Shown here: positions 24,940-34,160 of the stretch, one piece after another | How the letters are laid out: each line of letters starts with the position of its first letter | Numbering within the stretch: the stretch's first letter is position 1 | Source of the DNA: Candidatus Zixiibacteriota bacterium | GTDB taxonomy: Bacteria > Zixibacteria > MSB-5A5 > GN15 > FEB-12 | Reading direction: 5' to 3' | Assembly (NCBI GenBank): GCA_024277795.1 | Contig: JAJRUL010000159.1 | Span: 1 to 34,607 of the forward strand | Length of the DNA: 34,607 nt | Position numbers and translations under genes: made by a program | Notes under the pieces: model-generated | The model's database searches: none | Told to the model about the DNA's origin: nothing | Seen by the model: only the letters and a program-made list of their open reading frames with translations

Positions 24940-26970
24940 CTATTGAAGCCGTGGAAATAACATTATCAGCGTATCAATATATCCTCTCTGATCAGGAAAC
25001 GCTTTTAACTGATTCATATACACCTGAGACTTCTGATAGTCATTGTTCTTGAGAAAGTGCTCAATGAGTCGCCGATATGAATATGCCGGTGCCCCCCCTA
25101 GCTTCACGGCTGACTCAAGTGCATTGAAATACTCATCAATACGACCTGTCTTCCCGTAAAGAGTCATTAACCCCTGATATGCCTCCTGCAAACTTGGATC
25201 AATCGCAGTTGCCATTTTCAATGCCTTTTCAGCCTCATCATAATGCTCAAGTCGTATCTGAAGCATTCCATAGGCATGATTAACTCTAGGGTTGTATGGA
25301 TTCATCCCGCGTGCAATCAAACAATATACTAAGGCACTATCAAATATACCTAACGACAAATAGGCCGCACCAATATTTGAATAACCTGATGGACTAGCAG
25401 GATTTTGCCTGATTGTTTTCTTAAAGATGTCGACTGCATCACGAAAACGACCCTCAGACAATGCTTTCTGCCCATCTCTATTACTCTTCCATGACGGATT
25501 TATCTCCCCCCATTTGTTCTGCTCCACAATAACTTTCATCTCATCACCCGCTTCGCGATAATAATCAATTATCTGAAAAAAAGAATTCTGATTCAGCAAA
25601 GGATCAAAATAATAGTAATCATAGAATTGTTCAAAAGCAGACTCTTCACTATGATTGACCAATACACGCCCACTCAAAAAGAAAATATTCAAACAGATAG
25701 CCAATAGAACAATATACATACCCATTCGTTTGGATGCGGATCGCACTATCAGGAGAGAAACAAACAGTCCTACAGGTATACCAGCAAAGGCAAACAGATC
25801 CCAATCTTTCGGCATCCCCAGTTTCGGATCCAGCAAAAACGGGACGGATAGAACTGAAAGGCTCAATATCAACAGATAGATTCTTTCAGAAGCCTCAAAA
25901 ACTCTGCCCTTGAGTTTTTGAAGTCTAAAAAGTGGTACAAACACAATTGCTGGCACAAGCAATACTGTTACATTAATCACGTCTGTAATATGACGGAGTG
26001 AGAATAAAGTATAATGACCAACCGTAAAGCGGTTTTCGAAAAGTGGCACAAAAGCAAAACGGAAAAAGAAGCTCCTAGCAGATAGATATTGGAACAGTAG
26101 TACACCTATTATAATAAGAAAGAGACCTGCTACATATTGAACAGATCGTGGTACACTTCTGATCCTCATAAAAACGCTCGTCCGATATGAAAGAACAATC
26201 AGCAATGCGGGAGTAAGCGTCAAAGCAAGACCATGCATAAACAATGCGAAAGTATAAGCAGGGAGAATCCACAATCGAGAGAGCTCACCACGCATAACCA
26301 ATAGCCCAATTATAGAGAACAGAGCGACACCAAATGCAAGAATCGAATAGTTCTCTACATAACCGAAAAACAGAAGAGAAAATCCCCCAGATACCCATAA
26401 AGCCACAAATAATAATCTCTCAAAATAACAATCGAACAGCTTTCTACTGAGAAGAAAAACTGTAATAAGAAACAGCAGACCGCTAACAATTGAAAGAATC
26501 TGGTAACTCAATAATGCAGACTGTTCATTTGGACCACCAAGTAATCGACTAAACCAAACATGTACAAGTGATTCACCAATCTCACGAGTCTTGATTATCG
26601 GATTTGCTGATGCTACCGAAGCAAGTAATGACTCACCATCTCCAAGGTAAAACCCCTTCGCTCTCAACAAATAGAATAAGACAGCAACTGCAATGATAAT
26701 GATCATTGTAGCAAGCTTCTCGTAGTTGCCCTCCATAATACTTGAACTATCTACTGACTTTGTACGTCTATTGAAAATCAATACAAGAGGCGGTATCAAT
26801 ATAGCAAAAAGAATCAGAATCCATCGTGATGTTACAGGTAGATATGAACCAAAACTGAAAGCAAACCAGTATTTTGATACAAACAAATCACCAAGAACAT
26901 TCAGCGCAACGAAAACATAGTAGCAGAGAAAAAAGAGAGGTCTATAATTATCACGGCTCGTCTCAGACAT
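24940..26970 (-). CDS. Polytopic membrane protein with C-terminal TPR repeats
   Basis: Of 676 residues, the first ~460 hold roughly eleven hydrophobic helices, with an early loop 'FYLGDGESLLASVASA' that recalls the acidic loop of GT-C glycosyltransferases. After a linker, residues ~505-665 are four to five TPR units ('KALSEGRFRDAVDIFKKTI', 'IGAAYLSLGIFDSALVYCL', 'GMLQIRLEHYDEAEKALKMA', 'LMTLYGKTGRIDEYFNAL'). This combination of membrane GT-C-like part plus TPR occurs in O-glycosylation or surface-polymer proteins, but no substrate can be given. ATG 26970 has no strong ribosome site. It is 91 bp downstream of the kinase gene on the same strand. Confidence 0.75.
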   Translation of the reverse strand: MSETSRDNYRPLFFLCYYVFVALNVLGDLFVSKYWFAFSFGSYLPVTSRWILILFAILIPPLVLIFNRRTKSVDSSSIMEGNYEKLATMIIIIAVAVLFYLLRAKGFYLGDGESLLASVASANPIIKTREIGESLVHVWFSRLLGGPNEQSALLSYQILSIVSGLLFLITVFLLSRKLFDCYFERLLFVALWVSGGFSLLFFGYVENYSILAFGVALFSIIGLLVMRGELSRLWILPAYTFALFMHGLALTLTPALLIVLSYRTSVFMRIRSVPRSVQYVAGLFLIIIGVLLFQYLSARSFFFRFAFVPLFENRFTVGHYTLFSLRHITDVINVTVLLVPAIVFVPLFRLQKLKGRVFEASERIYLLILSLSVLSVPFLLDPKLGMPKDWDLFAFAGIPVGLFVSLLIVRSASKRMGMYIVLLAICLNIFFLSGRVLVNHSEESAFEQFYDYYYFDPLLNQNSFFQIIDYYREAGDEMKVIVEQNKWGEINPSWKSNRDGQKALSEGRFRDAVDIFKKTIRQNPASPSGYSNIGAAYLSLGIFDSALVYCLIARGMNPYNPRVNHAYGMLQIRLEHYDEAEKALKMATAIDPSLQEAYQGLMTLYGKTGRIDEYFNALESAVKLGGAPAYSYRRLIEHFLKNNDYQKSQVYMNQLKAFPDQRGYIDTLIMLFPRLQ

Positions 26971-27061
26971 AGTGAGTCAATCGTATTACGGTTTCGTGTT
27001 GTTATGAATATAATACGATAGATCGCGCTACGGAACAAGTCGTCACAAGAATCAACTACAT

Positions 27062-28768
27062 TCAACCGAAATAACCTGTAAAAAATAGAACCATTCCGAC
27101 AATAAAAAGTACCCCAAACGCTGTCGCCACCAATAACCAGAGAGGCACTGTCTTTCTCGTATCTTCTTGAACAACAGGTTTAGCAAGTGCTCTTCTGCGT
27201 TTTTCTTCTTCACGTTGACGTTCGTAATCTTCCCAATCAAGAAGGAACTCTTCACACGACCGATACCGACGCGACACACGAATAGCGAGCATCTTGCCAA
27301 TCATCTCTACTAATTCGTCAGGAAGTTCAGCCCGAAGACTGTCAACGATCAGATTGTTCCCTGAATCATACACAGGAGTCCTACCAACGAGCAACTGATG
27401 TAGCACAACGCCCATACCATAAATATCTCCCGCCCTGGATTTCTTCCTCTCAGGCGGGCTGTACCAGTTTCTCTTCTTACGGTCATCATAATGCGGAGGC
27501 ATTGCAAAATCTGTCAGTTTTACCACTTCATTCGCATCAAAGAGCAAGTTTGAAGGACGTAAATTCCCGTGCAGAATGTTATTCTTGTGAGCAAAATCAA
27601 GACCTGATGCTACCTGCCTGATTATCTCAAAAGCTTTCTCCCAACCATACGTGCGAACCATGCGATCTGCAAGTGAACCTCCCTGCGCATATTCAGAGAT
27701 TATAACAGTTCCATTCTTATCATTTCCCGCACCAAGGATATTAATTATGTTATCATGCTTCATCGAGGAAAGTAATTTTGCTTCCTTCTTCCCGTCTTCA
27801 CCTTTAGCATGGCGCTTGATAACATACAATTTCTTTGTCACACGGTTTTCTACGAGAATTGTTGAGCTGTAATTCGTCTCTCGAATAGTGTCCATGTAAC
27901 GACATTTACCAAGAAAAGACTCTGAACCTGACACATCCATCTTACTCGGATCGGATCCGCCTGACTGACCTCCGATAGCATCGAGAATAGCATCCTTTAA
28001 CTCAACCGCTGTCTGGTACCTGTCACTTGCCTCTTGAGCCAGACATTTTGTAATAATATTGTCAAAAGCTGTCCCTATTTGGGGATTAAGCTCAGAAGGC
28101 AACTTGAAACTTCCCAACGGTTTTTTAGCCGTCAAAATCTCATAAAGTATCACACCGACCGCATAAATATCTGTAGTTTGATCAACATTAGTCGAACTGA
28201 CTTTCTGTTCTGGCGACATATAAGAGAGAGTCCCCATAATAACATCCGAAGCAGTCATTTCAGCCTCAGGGGTGCCGACGATCTGAGCAATACCAAAATC
28301 TGCAACCAAGGCATTCCCTTGACGATCTATCAAAACATTAGCAGGCTTGATATCTCTGTGAATTACACCATTTTTATGCGCATAATCGAGTGCTTTACAC
28401 ACCTGTGCAATCATCTCAATCTTGGTTCTGAATTCGATACGGTCTGAGTCGATTACCTCACGAAGAGAGGTCCCGTCAATATAATCCATAACAAAATAAT
28501 ATCGACCTCCCGCCGTCCCTTTATCAATGATATGTACGATATTCGGGTGATTCAACCGAGCAATTACGAGCGATTCTCTTTCAAACCGACGGACTATATC
28601 TTCATCTGAAGTCAACTTCGTCGAAAGAACCTTAATCGCTACTTCCCGATTCAGAGACTCTTGATACCCTTTATAAATTTCGGCTATACCGCCCTGCCCT
28701 ATTTTTCCGGTTAGAACATACTCACCAAATTTGACTACTTTTTTAGCGGGAGCTACTGCCTGCGACAT
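27062..28768 (-). CDS. Membrane-anchored Ser/Thr kinase-pseudokinase tandem protein
   Basis: The 568 residues hold two kinase-fold domains and a C-terminal membrane helix (VPLWLLVATAFGVLFIVGMVL). Domain 1 (~14-275) is complete: GKIGQGGIAEIY loop, AIKVL Lys, HRDIKPANVL and ADFGIAQI. Domain 2 (~295-515) keeps a VIK lysine and overall fold, but HRD is HGN (ILHGNLRPSN), DFG is DFA, and no Gly-rich loop is seen, so it is probably inactive. Tail anchoring puts both domains in the cytoplasm. I chose ATG 28768 (MSQAVAPAKK), because the track start at 28837 would translate through a terminator hairpin; GGAG lies ahead of it. Likely it is a signalling kinase whose second domain regulates it or binds a ligand; this is inference. 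Confidence 0.9.
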   Translation of the reverse strand: MSQAVAPAKKVVKFGEYVLTGKIGQGGIAEIYKGYQESLNREVAIKVLSTKLTSDEDIVRRFERESLVIARLNHPNIVHIIDKGTAGGRYYFVMDYIDGTSLREVIDSDRIEFRTKIEMIAQVCKALDYAHKNGVIHRDIKPANVLIDRQGNALVADFGIAQIVGTPEAEMTASDVIMGTLSYMSPEQKVSSTNVDQTTDIYAVGVILYEILTAKKPLGSFKLPSELNPQIGTAFDNIITKCLAQEASDRYQTAVELKDAILDAIGGQSGGSDPSKMDVSGSESFLGKCRYMDTIRETNYSSTILVENRVTKKLYVIKRHAKGEDGKKEAKLLSSMKHDNIINILGAGNDKNGTVIISEYAQGGSLADRMVRTYGWEKAFEIIRQVASGLDFAHKNNILHGNLRPSNLLFDANEVVKLTDFAMPPHYDDRKKRNWYSPPERKKSRAGDIYGMGVVLHQLLVGRTPVYDSGNNLIVDSLRAELPDELVEMIGKMLAIRVSRRYRSCEEFLLDWEDYERQREEEKRRRALAKPVVQEDTRKTVPLWLLVATAFGVLFIVGMVLFFTGYFG

Positions 28769-28793
28769 AAAAATCTTCTCTCCATAATAAAAA

Positions 28794-28826
28794 AACAGGG
28801 ATAGCGATTGTTTCGCTATCCCTGTT
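28794..28826 (-). terminator. Intrinsic terminator after the cohesin-like secreted protein gene
   Basis: Reading on the minus strand, a 14-bp perfect stem AACAGGGATAGCGA / TCGCTATCCCTGTT with a 5-nt loop is followed by TTTTTTATTATGG. It lies 25 bp past the stop of the upstream gene and before the kinase start. Confidence 0.92.
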
Positions 28827-28851
28827 ATAATCGGCAATATCTCTACAACTC

Positions 28852-29709
28852 TTACTTCACAAGAGTCATTTTCTTAGTCTCAACCCCTGACAGATGTGAC
28901 AGACGATAGAAGTAAACTCCTGAAGGCAGTTTTGAGGCATCAAACTCTACCTGATGATGTCCTGCTTCGAGCTTTCTATCTATCAGTATAGATACTGATT
29001 GTCCCAGAATATTGAATACTTCAAGTCTGACATTACCAGTCTTAGGCAAAGCAAACTCTATAAGAGTAGCTGGATTGAACGGGTTTGGATAGTTCTGTGA
29101 AAGCCCAAAACCTGTCGGCAAACCATTTGGATTATCATCACCTATATCAGTAGGCATTCTCACCTGAACACCACCACCTATAAAACCGGGAAGTATTGTA
29201 TTCCCAAGATTATCAGTAGCATTAACCTTCTTCCAATAGCGTACATTAGAAGGGCCACCATCACTGATAAATGTATCGATTGAAATAGAATCGATCGGAA
29301 TAAAACCGGCAGGAGTTGATGAAGAGACAGTTATATGTAGCGTTGCAATCAAACCACTATTAACTGACATTACAGGAATCGGGAAAGTAAAAGATGGTGA
29401 GTAGGTCACTTCCACCGTATCACCAATAGCACCTGTAGGATATACATATCCTACAAAATCGGCAGGTTTTACTGCCCCAGAGAATGAAACTGAGTCAACA
29501 GTCAAATATGGGCTCATTATCTTCAATGGTATACTGATCCCAGAAATTGGCTGATCCGAGTTCGACAACCGAATCGGCACTATAATCTTCTGGCCTGCCT
29601 GAGCAGACACGGTATCAATTGAAACTATACCTGTATAGGCAAAAGTCTGAGTAGCAACAATCAGCACCAGAAGCATCATCCAGATAACTACTTTAACATT
29701 TGGCTTCAT
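28852..29709 (-). CDS. Secreted cohesin-like protein with C-terminal sorting domain
   Basis: The 285-residue protein has a signal peptide (MKPNVKVVIWMMLLVLIVATQTFA). A ~150-residue beta domain opens 'IVSIDTVSAQAGQKIIVPIRL' (shortened motif: AGQKIIVPI) and contains 'LIATLHITV', like cohesin or surface-layer beta-sandwich domains. It ends with the sorting/FlgD-like domain 'NYPNPFNP', 'LPSGVYFYRL' and 'KKMTLVK', the same as in the beta-helix protein. So it is exported and probably surface-attached. I choose ATG 29709 (AAGGAAA 7 nt upstream), not the track start at 29736. Ligand unknown. It has its own terminator and a long upstream spacer, hence a single-gene unit. Confidence 0.88.
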   Translation of the reverse strand: MKPNVKVVIWMMLLVLIVATQTFAYTGIVSIDTVSAQAGQKIIVPIRLSNSDQPISGISIPLKIMSPYLTVDSVSFSGAVKPADFVGYVYPTGAIGDTVEVTYSPSFTFPIPVMSVNSGLIATLHITVSSSTPAGFIPIDSISIDTFISDGGPSNVRYWKKVNATDNLGNTILPGFIGGGVQVRMPTDIGDDNPNGLPTGFGLSQNYPNPFNPATLIEFALPKTGNVRLEVFNILGQSVSILIDRKLEAGHHQVEFDASKLPSGVYFYRLSHLSGVETKKMTLVK

Positions 29710-30080
29710 ATGCGCTTTCCTTTCGTTAACAAACACCTTCTTTTCTTTCTCTCATTTTCGATCATCTGATCGAGCATCATCGATGCACAGGCAGTTAAGG
29801 CAAAGAGTGTGCCGATTAACTATACATGATTAAGAGTTTTTCTACCAGAACGCCCGACAATCTATACTACCCTAAGATATTATTATACTTCACCTTACAG
29901 CACAAACATATCGCCTGTTGAAAAATAATGCACTACATATATGCATAAGACTGCACGTATAATATAGCAATAGCTTGCACTTTTGCAAACATCATCACTC
30001 TAAAGGTAGAAAAAAAGAGCCTCCTGATGAAGACTCTTTTTGCTTGCTAAATTCTTTTACTGGTTACCAATTGGTTGTAA
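29710..30080. other. 371-bp gene-free region between two secreted-protein genes
   Basis: It contains a terminator for the PDZ protein gene (30010-30041). On the minus strand there is a promoter-like pair: TTGCAA, 16 bp, TATATT near 29960-29990, next to an inverted repeat TTGCA-N4-TGCAA that could be an operator. If used, the leader to ATG 29709 would be about 250 nt. No coding or known RNA gene was seen. Confidence 0.5.
30010..30041 (-). terminator. Intrinsic terminator after the PDZ pseudoprotease gene
   Basis: Reading on the minus strand, GAGTCTTC-ATCA-GGAGGCTC folds with two G-U pairs and is followed by seven T. A-tracts precede it. It lies ~40 bp past the stop of the gene at 30081. Confidence 0.85.
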
Positions 30081-31523
30081 CTAGTTCCATGCTGACTTGA
30101 GGTTGATAAACATAGTCTTATTCTGTCGCCAAACAAATAATATCACTTCAGATGGTTTCTCAAGCTCAACTCTGTTCATCGTTTCAATCATATCTTCCAG
30201 AGAACGTGTCTCTGTGTCACCAACTTTTTGTATAACATCACCTATTCTAAGTCCACCGACTTCCGCAGGTCCACCCAATTTTATCTCTGATACTACAACC
30301 CCGGTAAAATTATCAGGCTCCTGATTAAGTCTCATGAAATCAGAAAAAACAAGTGATCGTACTTTAAACTCAAGACCGTCGATATCATAGTCAGGTGCAT
30401 CAGAGGCCGCCAATGGTGCCGCTTCAAGTAATGCAGAAAGAGAAAGCTCTTTCCAACTTGATCCTTCAGGCCTAAGGACACTAAGCTCAAGATCAGCCCC
30501 TGGCCCCAATTCAACGACAACTCGCTGGAATAGAGAGATTTTTTCATCCTTGTTCACTTCAAGTGTATCACCATTGATAGCATAGATAACATCACCAACT
30601 TCCAAACCTGCTTTTTCCGCTGGAGATCCCTTAACAATATCGTTGACAATTATCCCACCGGGAACATGAAGCCCCCAAAAATCAGATAACTCATCAGTCA
30701 GAGCCTGCAGAGATATCCCCAACCATGCACGATCTGTTGCCCCTTTCTTGGGCGGGTCTGCTATCAATTCTTGCAAACGCTTTACTGAGAGCAATCCAAG
30801 CAGTGGCATTCGAAACTGACCGAAAGATTCAAGCATACCGTTGCTGTCAGTCGTAGCATTACCAGGATCAACCAATGCTCCCAAAATACCAATCGGTTTA
30901 AGTTCTTCATTGAACAGAACAGCCGCCTTTTGAGTAGCGTTAAATCCGACAGTAAGCGGGAAATGTTCAGGAGATGTTATCACAGTTGAGACCATTCCGA
31001 TATCAGCAGCAAGTGGAGGGGTGATGAATTCAGGAAGCAACATATATAATGCTAACCAATCACCGGGCTTGATGTTGTTTTCCGATTGAAATTCTACAAA
31101 TTCAAAGCTCTTCCCCTCACCGCGAATTCTGGCAAAACCTAACTTAGTAAAACGATCACTTCCAATATAGTCAGCTTGATATTCTTGTCCGTCCATAGTC
31201 GTAACATCGATACGAATAGGTGTGATTTTGACCGACATCCCCGACAAACCGGGTATAGACTGATCACCAAGTAATGCGGTTCCGTCAAAAATAATCAAAC
31301 CATTCTCATCAACAATAGTCCCAAGAAGCCTGTCAGTCTGCTCAGAAGTATGAACTCCGAATGCCATCTCAATCTTGAGGTCTACTATGACAGTAAAACG
31401 CTGGGTCTTTTCCTCAAGTTTCTCAAAATCAAAATTCTGTGCAAACAACGACCCAGCACTAAAGAGTATTAGAACAAATGTCGCAATCAGATAATAGGAT
31501 CGGGAGCGAGAGAGTTTATTCAT
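30081..31523 (-). CDS. HtrA-like pseudoprotease with PDZ domains, exported
   Basis: A signal peptide (MNKLSRSRSYYLIATFVLILFSAGSLFAQ) precedes a ~220-residue region with the HtrA barrel plan and two PDZ domains (~270-365 with 'GSPAEKAGLEVGDVIYAINGD', and ~395-480 with 'GPAEVGGLRIGDVIQKVGD'). The catalytic triad is gone. The His segment reads IVDENGLIIFDGTAL, the Asp segment reads DRFTKLGFARI, and no GNSGGP serine motif exists. Proteolysis is unlikely; a scaffold or adaptor role is more plausible. ATG 31523 is preferred: it overlaps the 3' end of the HtrA protease by 8 bp, with purine-rich AGGAAAAGG upstream. The track start at 31544 would overlap by 29 bp. Coupled expression with its active partner is very likely. 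Confidence 0.85.
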   Translation of the reverse strand: MNKLSRSRSYYLIATFVLILFSAGSLFAQNFDFEKLEEKTQRFTVIVDLKIEMAFGVHTSEQTDRLLGTIVDENGLIIFDGTALLGDQSIPGLSGMSVKITPIRIDVTTMDGQEYQADYIGSDRFTKLGFARIRGEGKSFEFVEFQSENNIKPGDWLALYMLLPEFITPPLAADIGMVSTVITSPEHFPLTVGFNATQKAAVLFNEELKPIGILGALVDPGNATTDSNGMLESFGQFRMPLLGLLSVKRLQELIADPPKKGATDRAWLGISLQALTDELSDFWGLHVPGGIIVNDIVKGSPAEKAGLEVGDVIYAINGDTLEVNKDEKISLFQRVVVELGPGADLELSVLRPEGSSWKELSLSALLEAAPLAASDAPDYDIDGLEFKVRSLVFSDFMRLNQEPDNFTGVVVSEIKLGGPAEVGGLRIGDVIQKVGDTETRSLEDMIETMNRVELEKPSEVILFVWRQNKTMFINLKSAWN

Positions 31524-32880
31524 TAACCTTTTCCTCTTCTTCAATCTTCAAGACCATATAACGAATCGCCCCGTTGCGATTTGTCTGAATCATTACTCGT
31601 CTGTCTTTACTTAACTCAGCATATAGAGCGGCAAACACAGATAGTCCATTCACACGAACATTGTTGATCTTCGAAATAACATCACCCCGCCTGAGTCCAT
31701 CAAGCCCACCCGCTGAACCGGAACGCTTCACCCCCGTAACCAACACACCAAGCGTATCATCAAGCGAGTTGTCTATTTGCATCTGTCGTGTTATCGCCTT
31801 AACGGTAAAACCCCATTTCGCCGCTTCAAAATCTTCACCTTGGAGATCACCTAACTGTCGAGTAACAACTTTGACAGGATATTCCTCTCCATCGCGAAAT
31901 ACTTTCAACGTTATTTCAGTACCGGGAGTTACTTTAGCAATCTTACTGTAGAAAAGAGGCACCTCTTCGACAAATCGTGCAGAAACTGGCTCCCCATCCA
32001 ATTCGAGAATAATATCACCCGCCTTTAAGAAAGCAATATCCGCAGGAGAGCCCGGATCGATAGACGCAATCAAAACCCCATTGTCTCGACCTGCCTTAAA
32101 ATAACCCTCAAGTTCCTGAAGTGCCTGACAATGCAACCCTATCCAGCTTCTGACAACCTCCCCATCCTTGAGTATCGCAGATGTCACAGACCTGACAATA
32201 TTAATCGGAATCGCAAAACCTATATTATTGGCAAACATTGTAGCACGGGAATTGATCCCAACGACCCGTCCACTCAGGTCTACCAACGGGCCTCCGGAGT
32301 TTCCAGGATTAATTGCCGCGTCTGTCTGTAACCAGAGATTGTACCGCCCTGTTCTCTCCCCGCTTGGAAGACGCACTTCTGATCCAAAGTATCTGTCTTT
32401 TGTCGAAATCACTCCAGCAGAAACTGAGCGGGATAACGACAACGGAGACCCCATCGCCAAAACATATTGACCGACCTGAGCAGAATCAGAATTACCAAAA
32501 TCTGCAATATGCAATTCTGGTTCATAATCTGAAAGGTCCAATTTGATAACTGCAACATCAGTCATAGGGTCACCGCCAACAAACGTTGCGGGGACTTGCT
32601 CCCGATCATTGAGTGTACAGATTATTCGTTCCGCTTTTCCAGCAACATGATAATTTGTTACAACATAACCATCTTTATGAAAAATCACACCCGAGCCGAT
32701 CACAGCCTGCTTTTCAAGCTCCCCAGTATCATAATTCTTTATAACCGGCTGAATATGCACTAAAGCAGGCATCACTCTATCCCGGGCATAATAAATCTGG
32801 TGTTGCAGAGTAGAATCAACTGGAGTAACGGCTTGAATCGTTGTGGCCAGAAAAAAAATAAATAAGAAACGGGCTATCAT
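31516..32880 (-). CDS. HtrA-type periplasmic serine protease with two PDZ domains
   Basis: The 454 residues start with a signal peptide (MIARFLFIFFLATTIQA). The protease domain has all three catalytic residues: His in VVTNYHVAG, Asp in DPMTDVAVIKLD and Ser in INPGNSGGPLV. PDZ1 (~230-325) includes SPADIAFLKAGDIILELDG. PDZ2 (~355-445) includes GLDGLRRGDVISKINN. Likely role: quality control or processing of envelope and secreted proteins. It is a paralogue of the DegP-type gene at 16.9-18.4 kb. ATG 32880 has AAGGAG 5-6 nt upstream. It forms an overlapping pair with the pseudoprotease gene just downstream. Confidence 0.95.
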   Translation of the reverse strand: MIARFLFIFFLATTIQAVTPVDSTLQHQIYYARDRVMPALVHIQPVIKNYDTGELEKQAVIGSGVIFHKDGYVVTNYHVAGKAERIICTLNDREQVPATFVGGDPMTDVAVIKLDLSDYEPELHIADFGNSDSAQVGQYVLAMGSPLSLSRSVSAGVISTKDRYFGSEVRLPSGERTGRYNLWLQTDAAINPGNSGGPLVDLSGRVVGINSRATMFANNIGFAIPINIVRSVTSAILKDGEVVRSWIGLHCQALQELEGYFKAGRDNGVLIASIDPGSPADIAFLKAGDIILELDGEPVSARFVEEVPLFYSKIAKVTPGTEITLKVFRDGEEYPVKVVTRQLGDLQGEDFEAAKWGFTVKAITRQMQIDNSLDDTLGVLVTGVKRSGSAGGLDGLRRGDVISKINNVRVNGLSVFAALYAELSKDRRVMIQTNRNGAIRYMVLKIEEEEKVNE

Positions 32881-33230
32881 CTGTTCTCCTTCAGTTTCCC
32901 CATTCTAACGCTCAAAAGTGCTATCAGTTCCATCCGAAAGATCTACAATAAACCAATAGCTTAATGGGAGCGTTGAAAAAGTACTGACGGCTAGTTCAAC
33001 AGGTCTTACAAAGTTACTTTACTATTCTGTGTGACCTGTTTCCTTTATCTGGTACACGCGTACGTGTCAAATTATAACCCGCCAAGGCAGATCAAAAACC
33101 CGACACAACGACTCAGGAGGTTATCAACGCTCTCCTCAATAAATGAAGGTACAGAAAGAATCAAACCCTCAGCAAGTTTTTACAACTGTAAGTTTCACTT
33201 TCCTACTCTTTTTTTCAGAAATATTGAAAG
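32881..33230. other. 350-bp gene-free region upstream of the HtrA pair
   Basis: I see no convincing gene here; the 97-aa plus-strand ORF lacks a ribosome site and any recognisable domain. A short inverted repeat, ACACG-CGTA-CGTGT, lies at about 33053-33066. A strong -10/-35 pair for the HtrA gene was not found. The region also carries the 3' end of the toast-rack gene; no clear terminator hairpin was seen. Confidence 0.45.
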
Positions 33231-34097
33231 TCAACGTCGCCAAGTAATATCCACCGATCCGAGACCAACTTCAATCTTCATAATAATCCTGACATCTGCA
33301 CTCTCAAAATCAGCGGATTCGTAAATATCATCATCTATTTCATCAACATCCCCACGGTGAAACTCAACTGATGAAAGAAATGGTGCACGATCAACTTCTA
33401 TTCTGACTGGAATACCTCGGGGAAGTGTAATATCAGCTGATCCTATTCCTATTTCAAGCTCAATAGACGATTCAGCTGTATAGTCACCACGAAAATCTAA
33501 ATCAAAAGAGCCAACCCCACCTTCAAGTTCAAAAGATTCAAAGTTGGCATTACCAATATCTGACATCTCGATAGAACATGCCCCTGCTTCCACAGAAAAT
33601 CGTTCCATACGTACCGGATTTGGCTCTGTAAAACCTATGTGACATGATGCCGCACCTACATCAATCTTGAACTGCTCTATCTGCAATCCACCAAGTTCAA
33701 GCTCAGCATCAGAAGCCCCTAAGTTCAAATCCATTGACATTGGATAGCGGGATGATAAACCGACTGACCATTCATTATCATCCGTATCAAAACTCGTCTT
33801 CTTCTTTAGCTCCGACTCAAGAAATAACCGACCAACCCCACCATCAACCTCATATTCGACCGTAGCATCACTTTGACGATCATCATATGTAATATCTATA
33901 TCTGCCACAGTCTTAGAATCTATTGCATCCATTCTCAATTCCCCTGCGGAAAAGTTAAACTCAACTTCTAACCTCTTTGCCCCATCAGGATCGATCTTTT
34001 TCTGCTCATGCATCGAACGTGCAGAAACAGTAGTGACGACCATCAGCGCAACAAGCAGATGACTGCATCCCATCCAAAATCTAGGTCTATACATCAC
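33231..34097 (-). CDS. Exported toast-rack/LiaF-like beta-helical protein
   Basis: A signal peptide (WMGCSHLLVALMVVTTVSAR) is followed by an N-terminal toast_rack-type region ('KRLEVEFNFSAGELRMD'). A short-period beta repeat follows, with units such as 'LNLGASDAELELGGL', 'IDVGAASCHIGFTE', 'VEAGACSIEMSDIG', 'LEGGVGSFDLDFRG' and 'LEIGIGSADITLP'. This is the stacked-strand pattern of LiaF-like/DUF2154 and DUF4097 proteins. At 288 residues it is a single-domain exported protein. Its function is unknown. A Cys in the signal region (GCSHL) is not in a proper lipobox with a nearby cleavage site, so lipid attachment is doubtful. It is on the same strand as, and 63 bp from, the partial membrane protein upstream. 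Confidence 0.8.
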   Translation of the reverse strand: MMYRPRFWMGCSHLLVALMVVTTVSARSMHEQKKIDPDGAKRLEVEFNFSAGELRMDAIDSKTVADIDITYDDRQSDATVEYEVDGGVGRLFLESELKKKTSFDTDDNEWSVGLSSRYPMSMDLNLGASDAELELGGLQIEQFKIDVGAASCHIGFTEPNPVRMERFSVEAGACSIEMSDIGNANFESFELEGGVGSFDLDFRGDYTAESSIELEIGIGSADITLPRGIPVRIEVDRAPFLSSVEFHRGDVDEIDDDIYESADFESADVRIIMKIEVGLGSVDITWRR

Positions 34098-34160
34098 TAT
34101 CCTCCAAAATAATATATTATTGATGTAATACTATCTTAGTAGACGTATACGATACTTAGA

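Noticed and set aside
28769-28837. 23-residue N-terminal extension of the kinase protein
   Set aside because: It would translate through the terminator hairpin of the upstream gene; a start with GGAG exists at 28768.
33031-33324. 97-aa plus-strand ORF in the spacer left of the toast-rack gene
   Set aside because: It runs into the toast-rack gene antisense, has no ribosome site and no recognisable domain.
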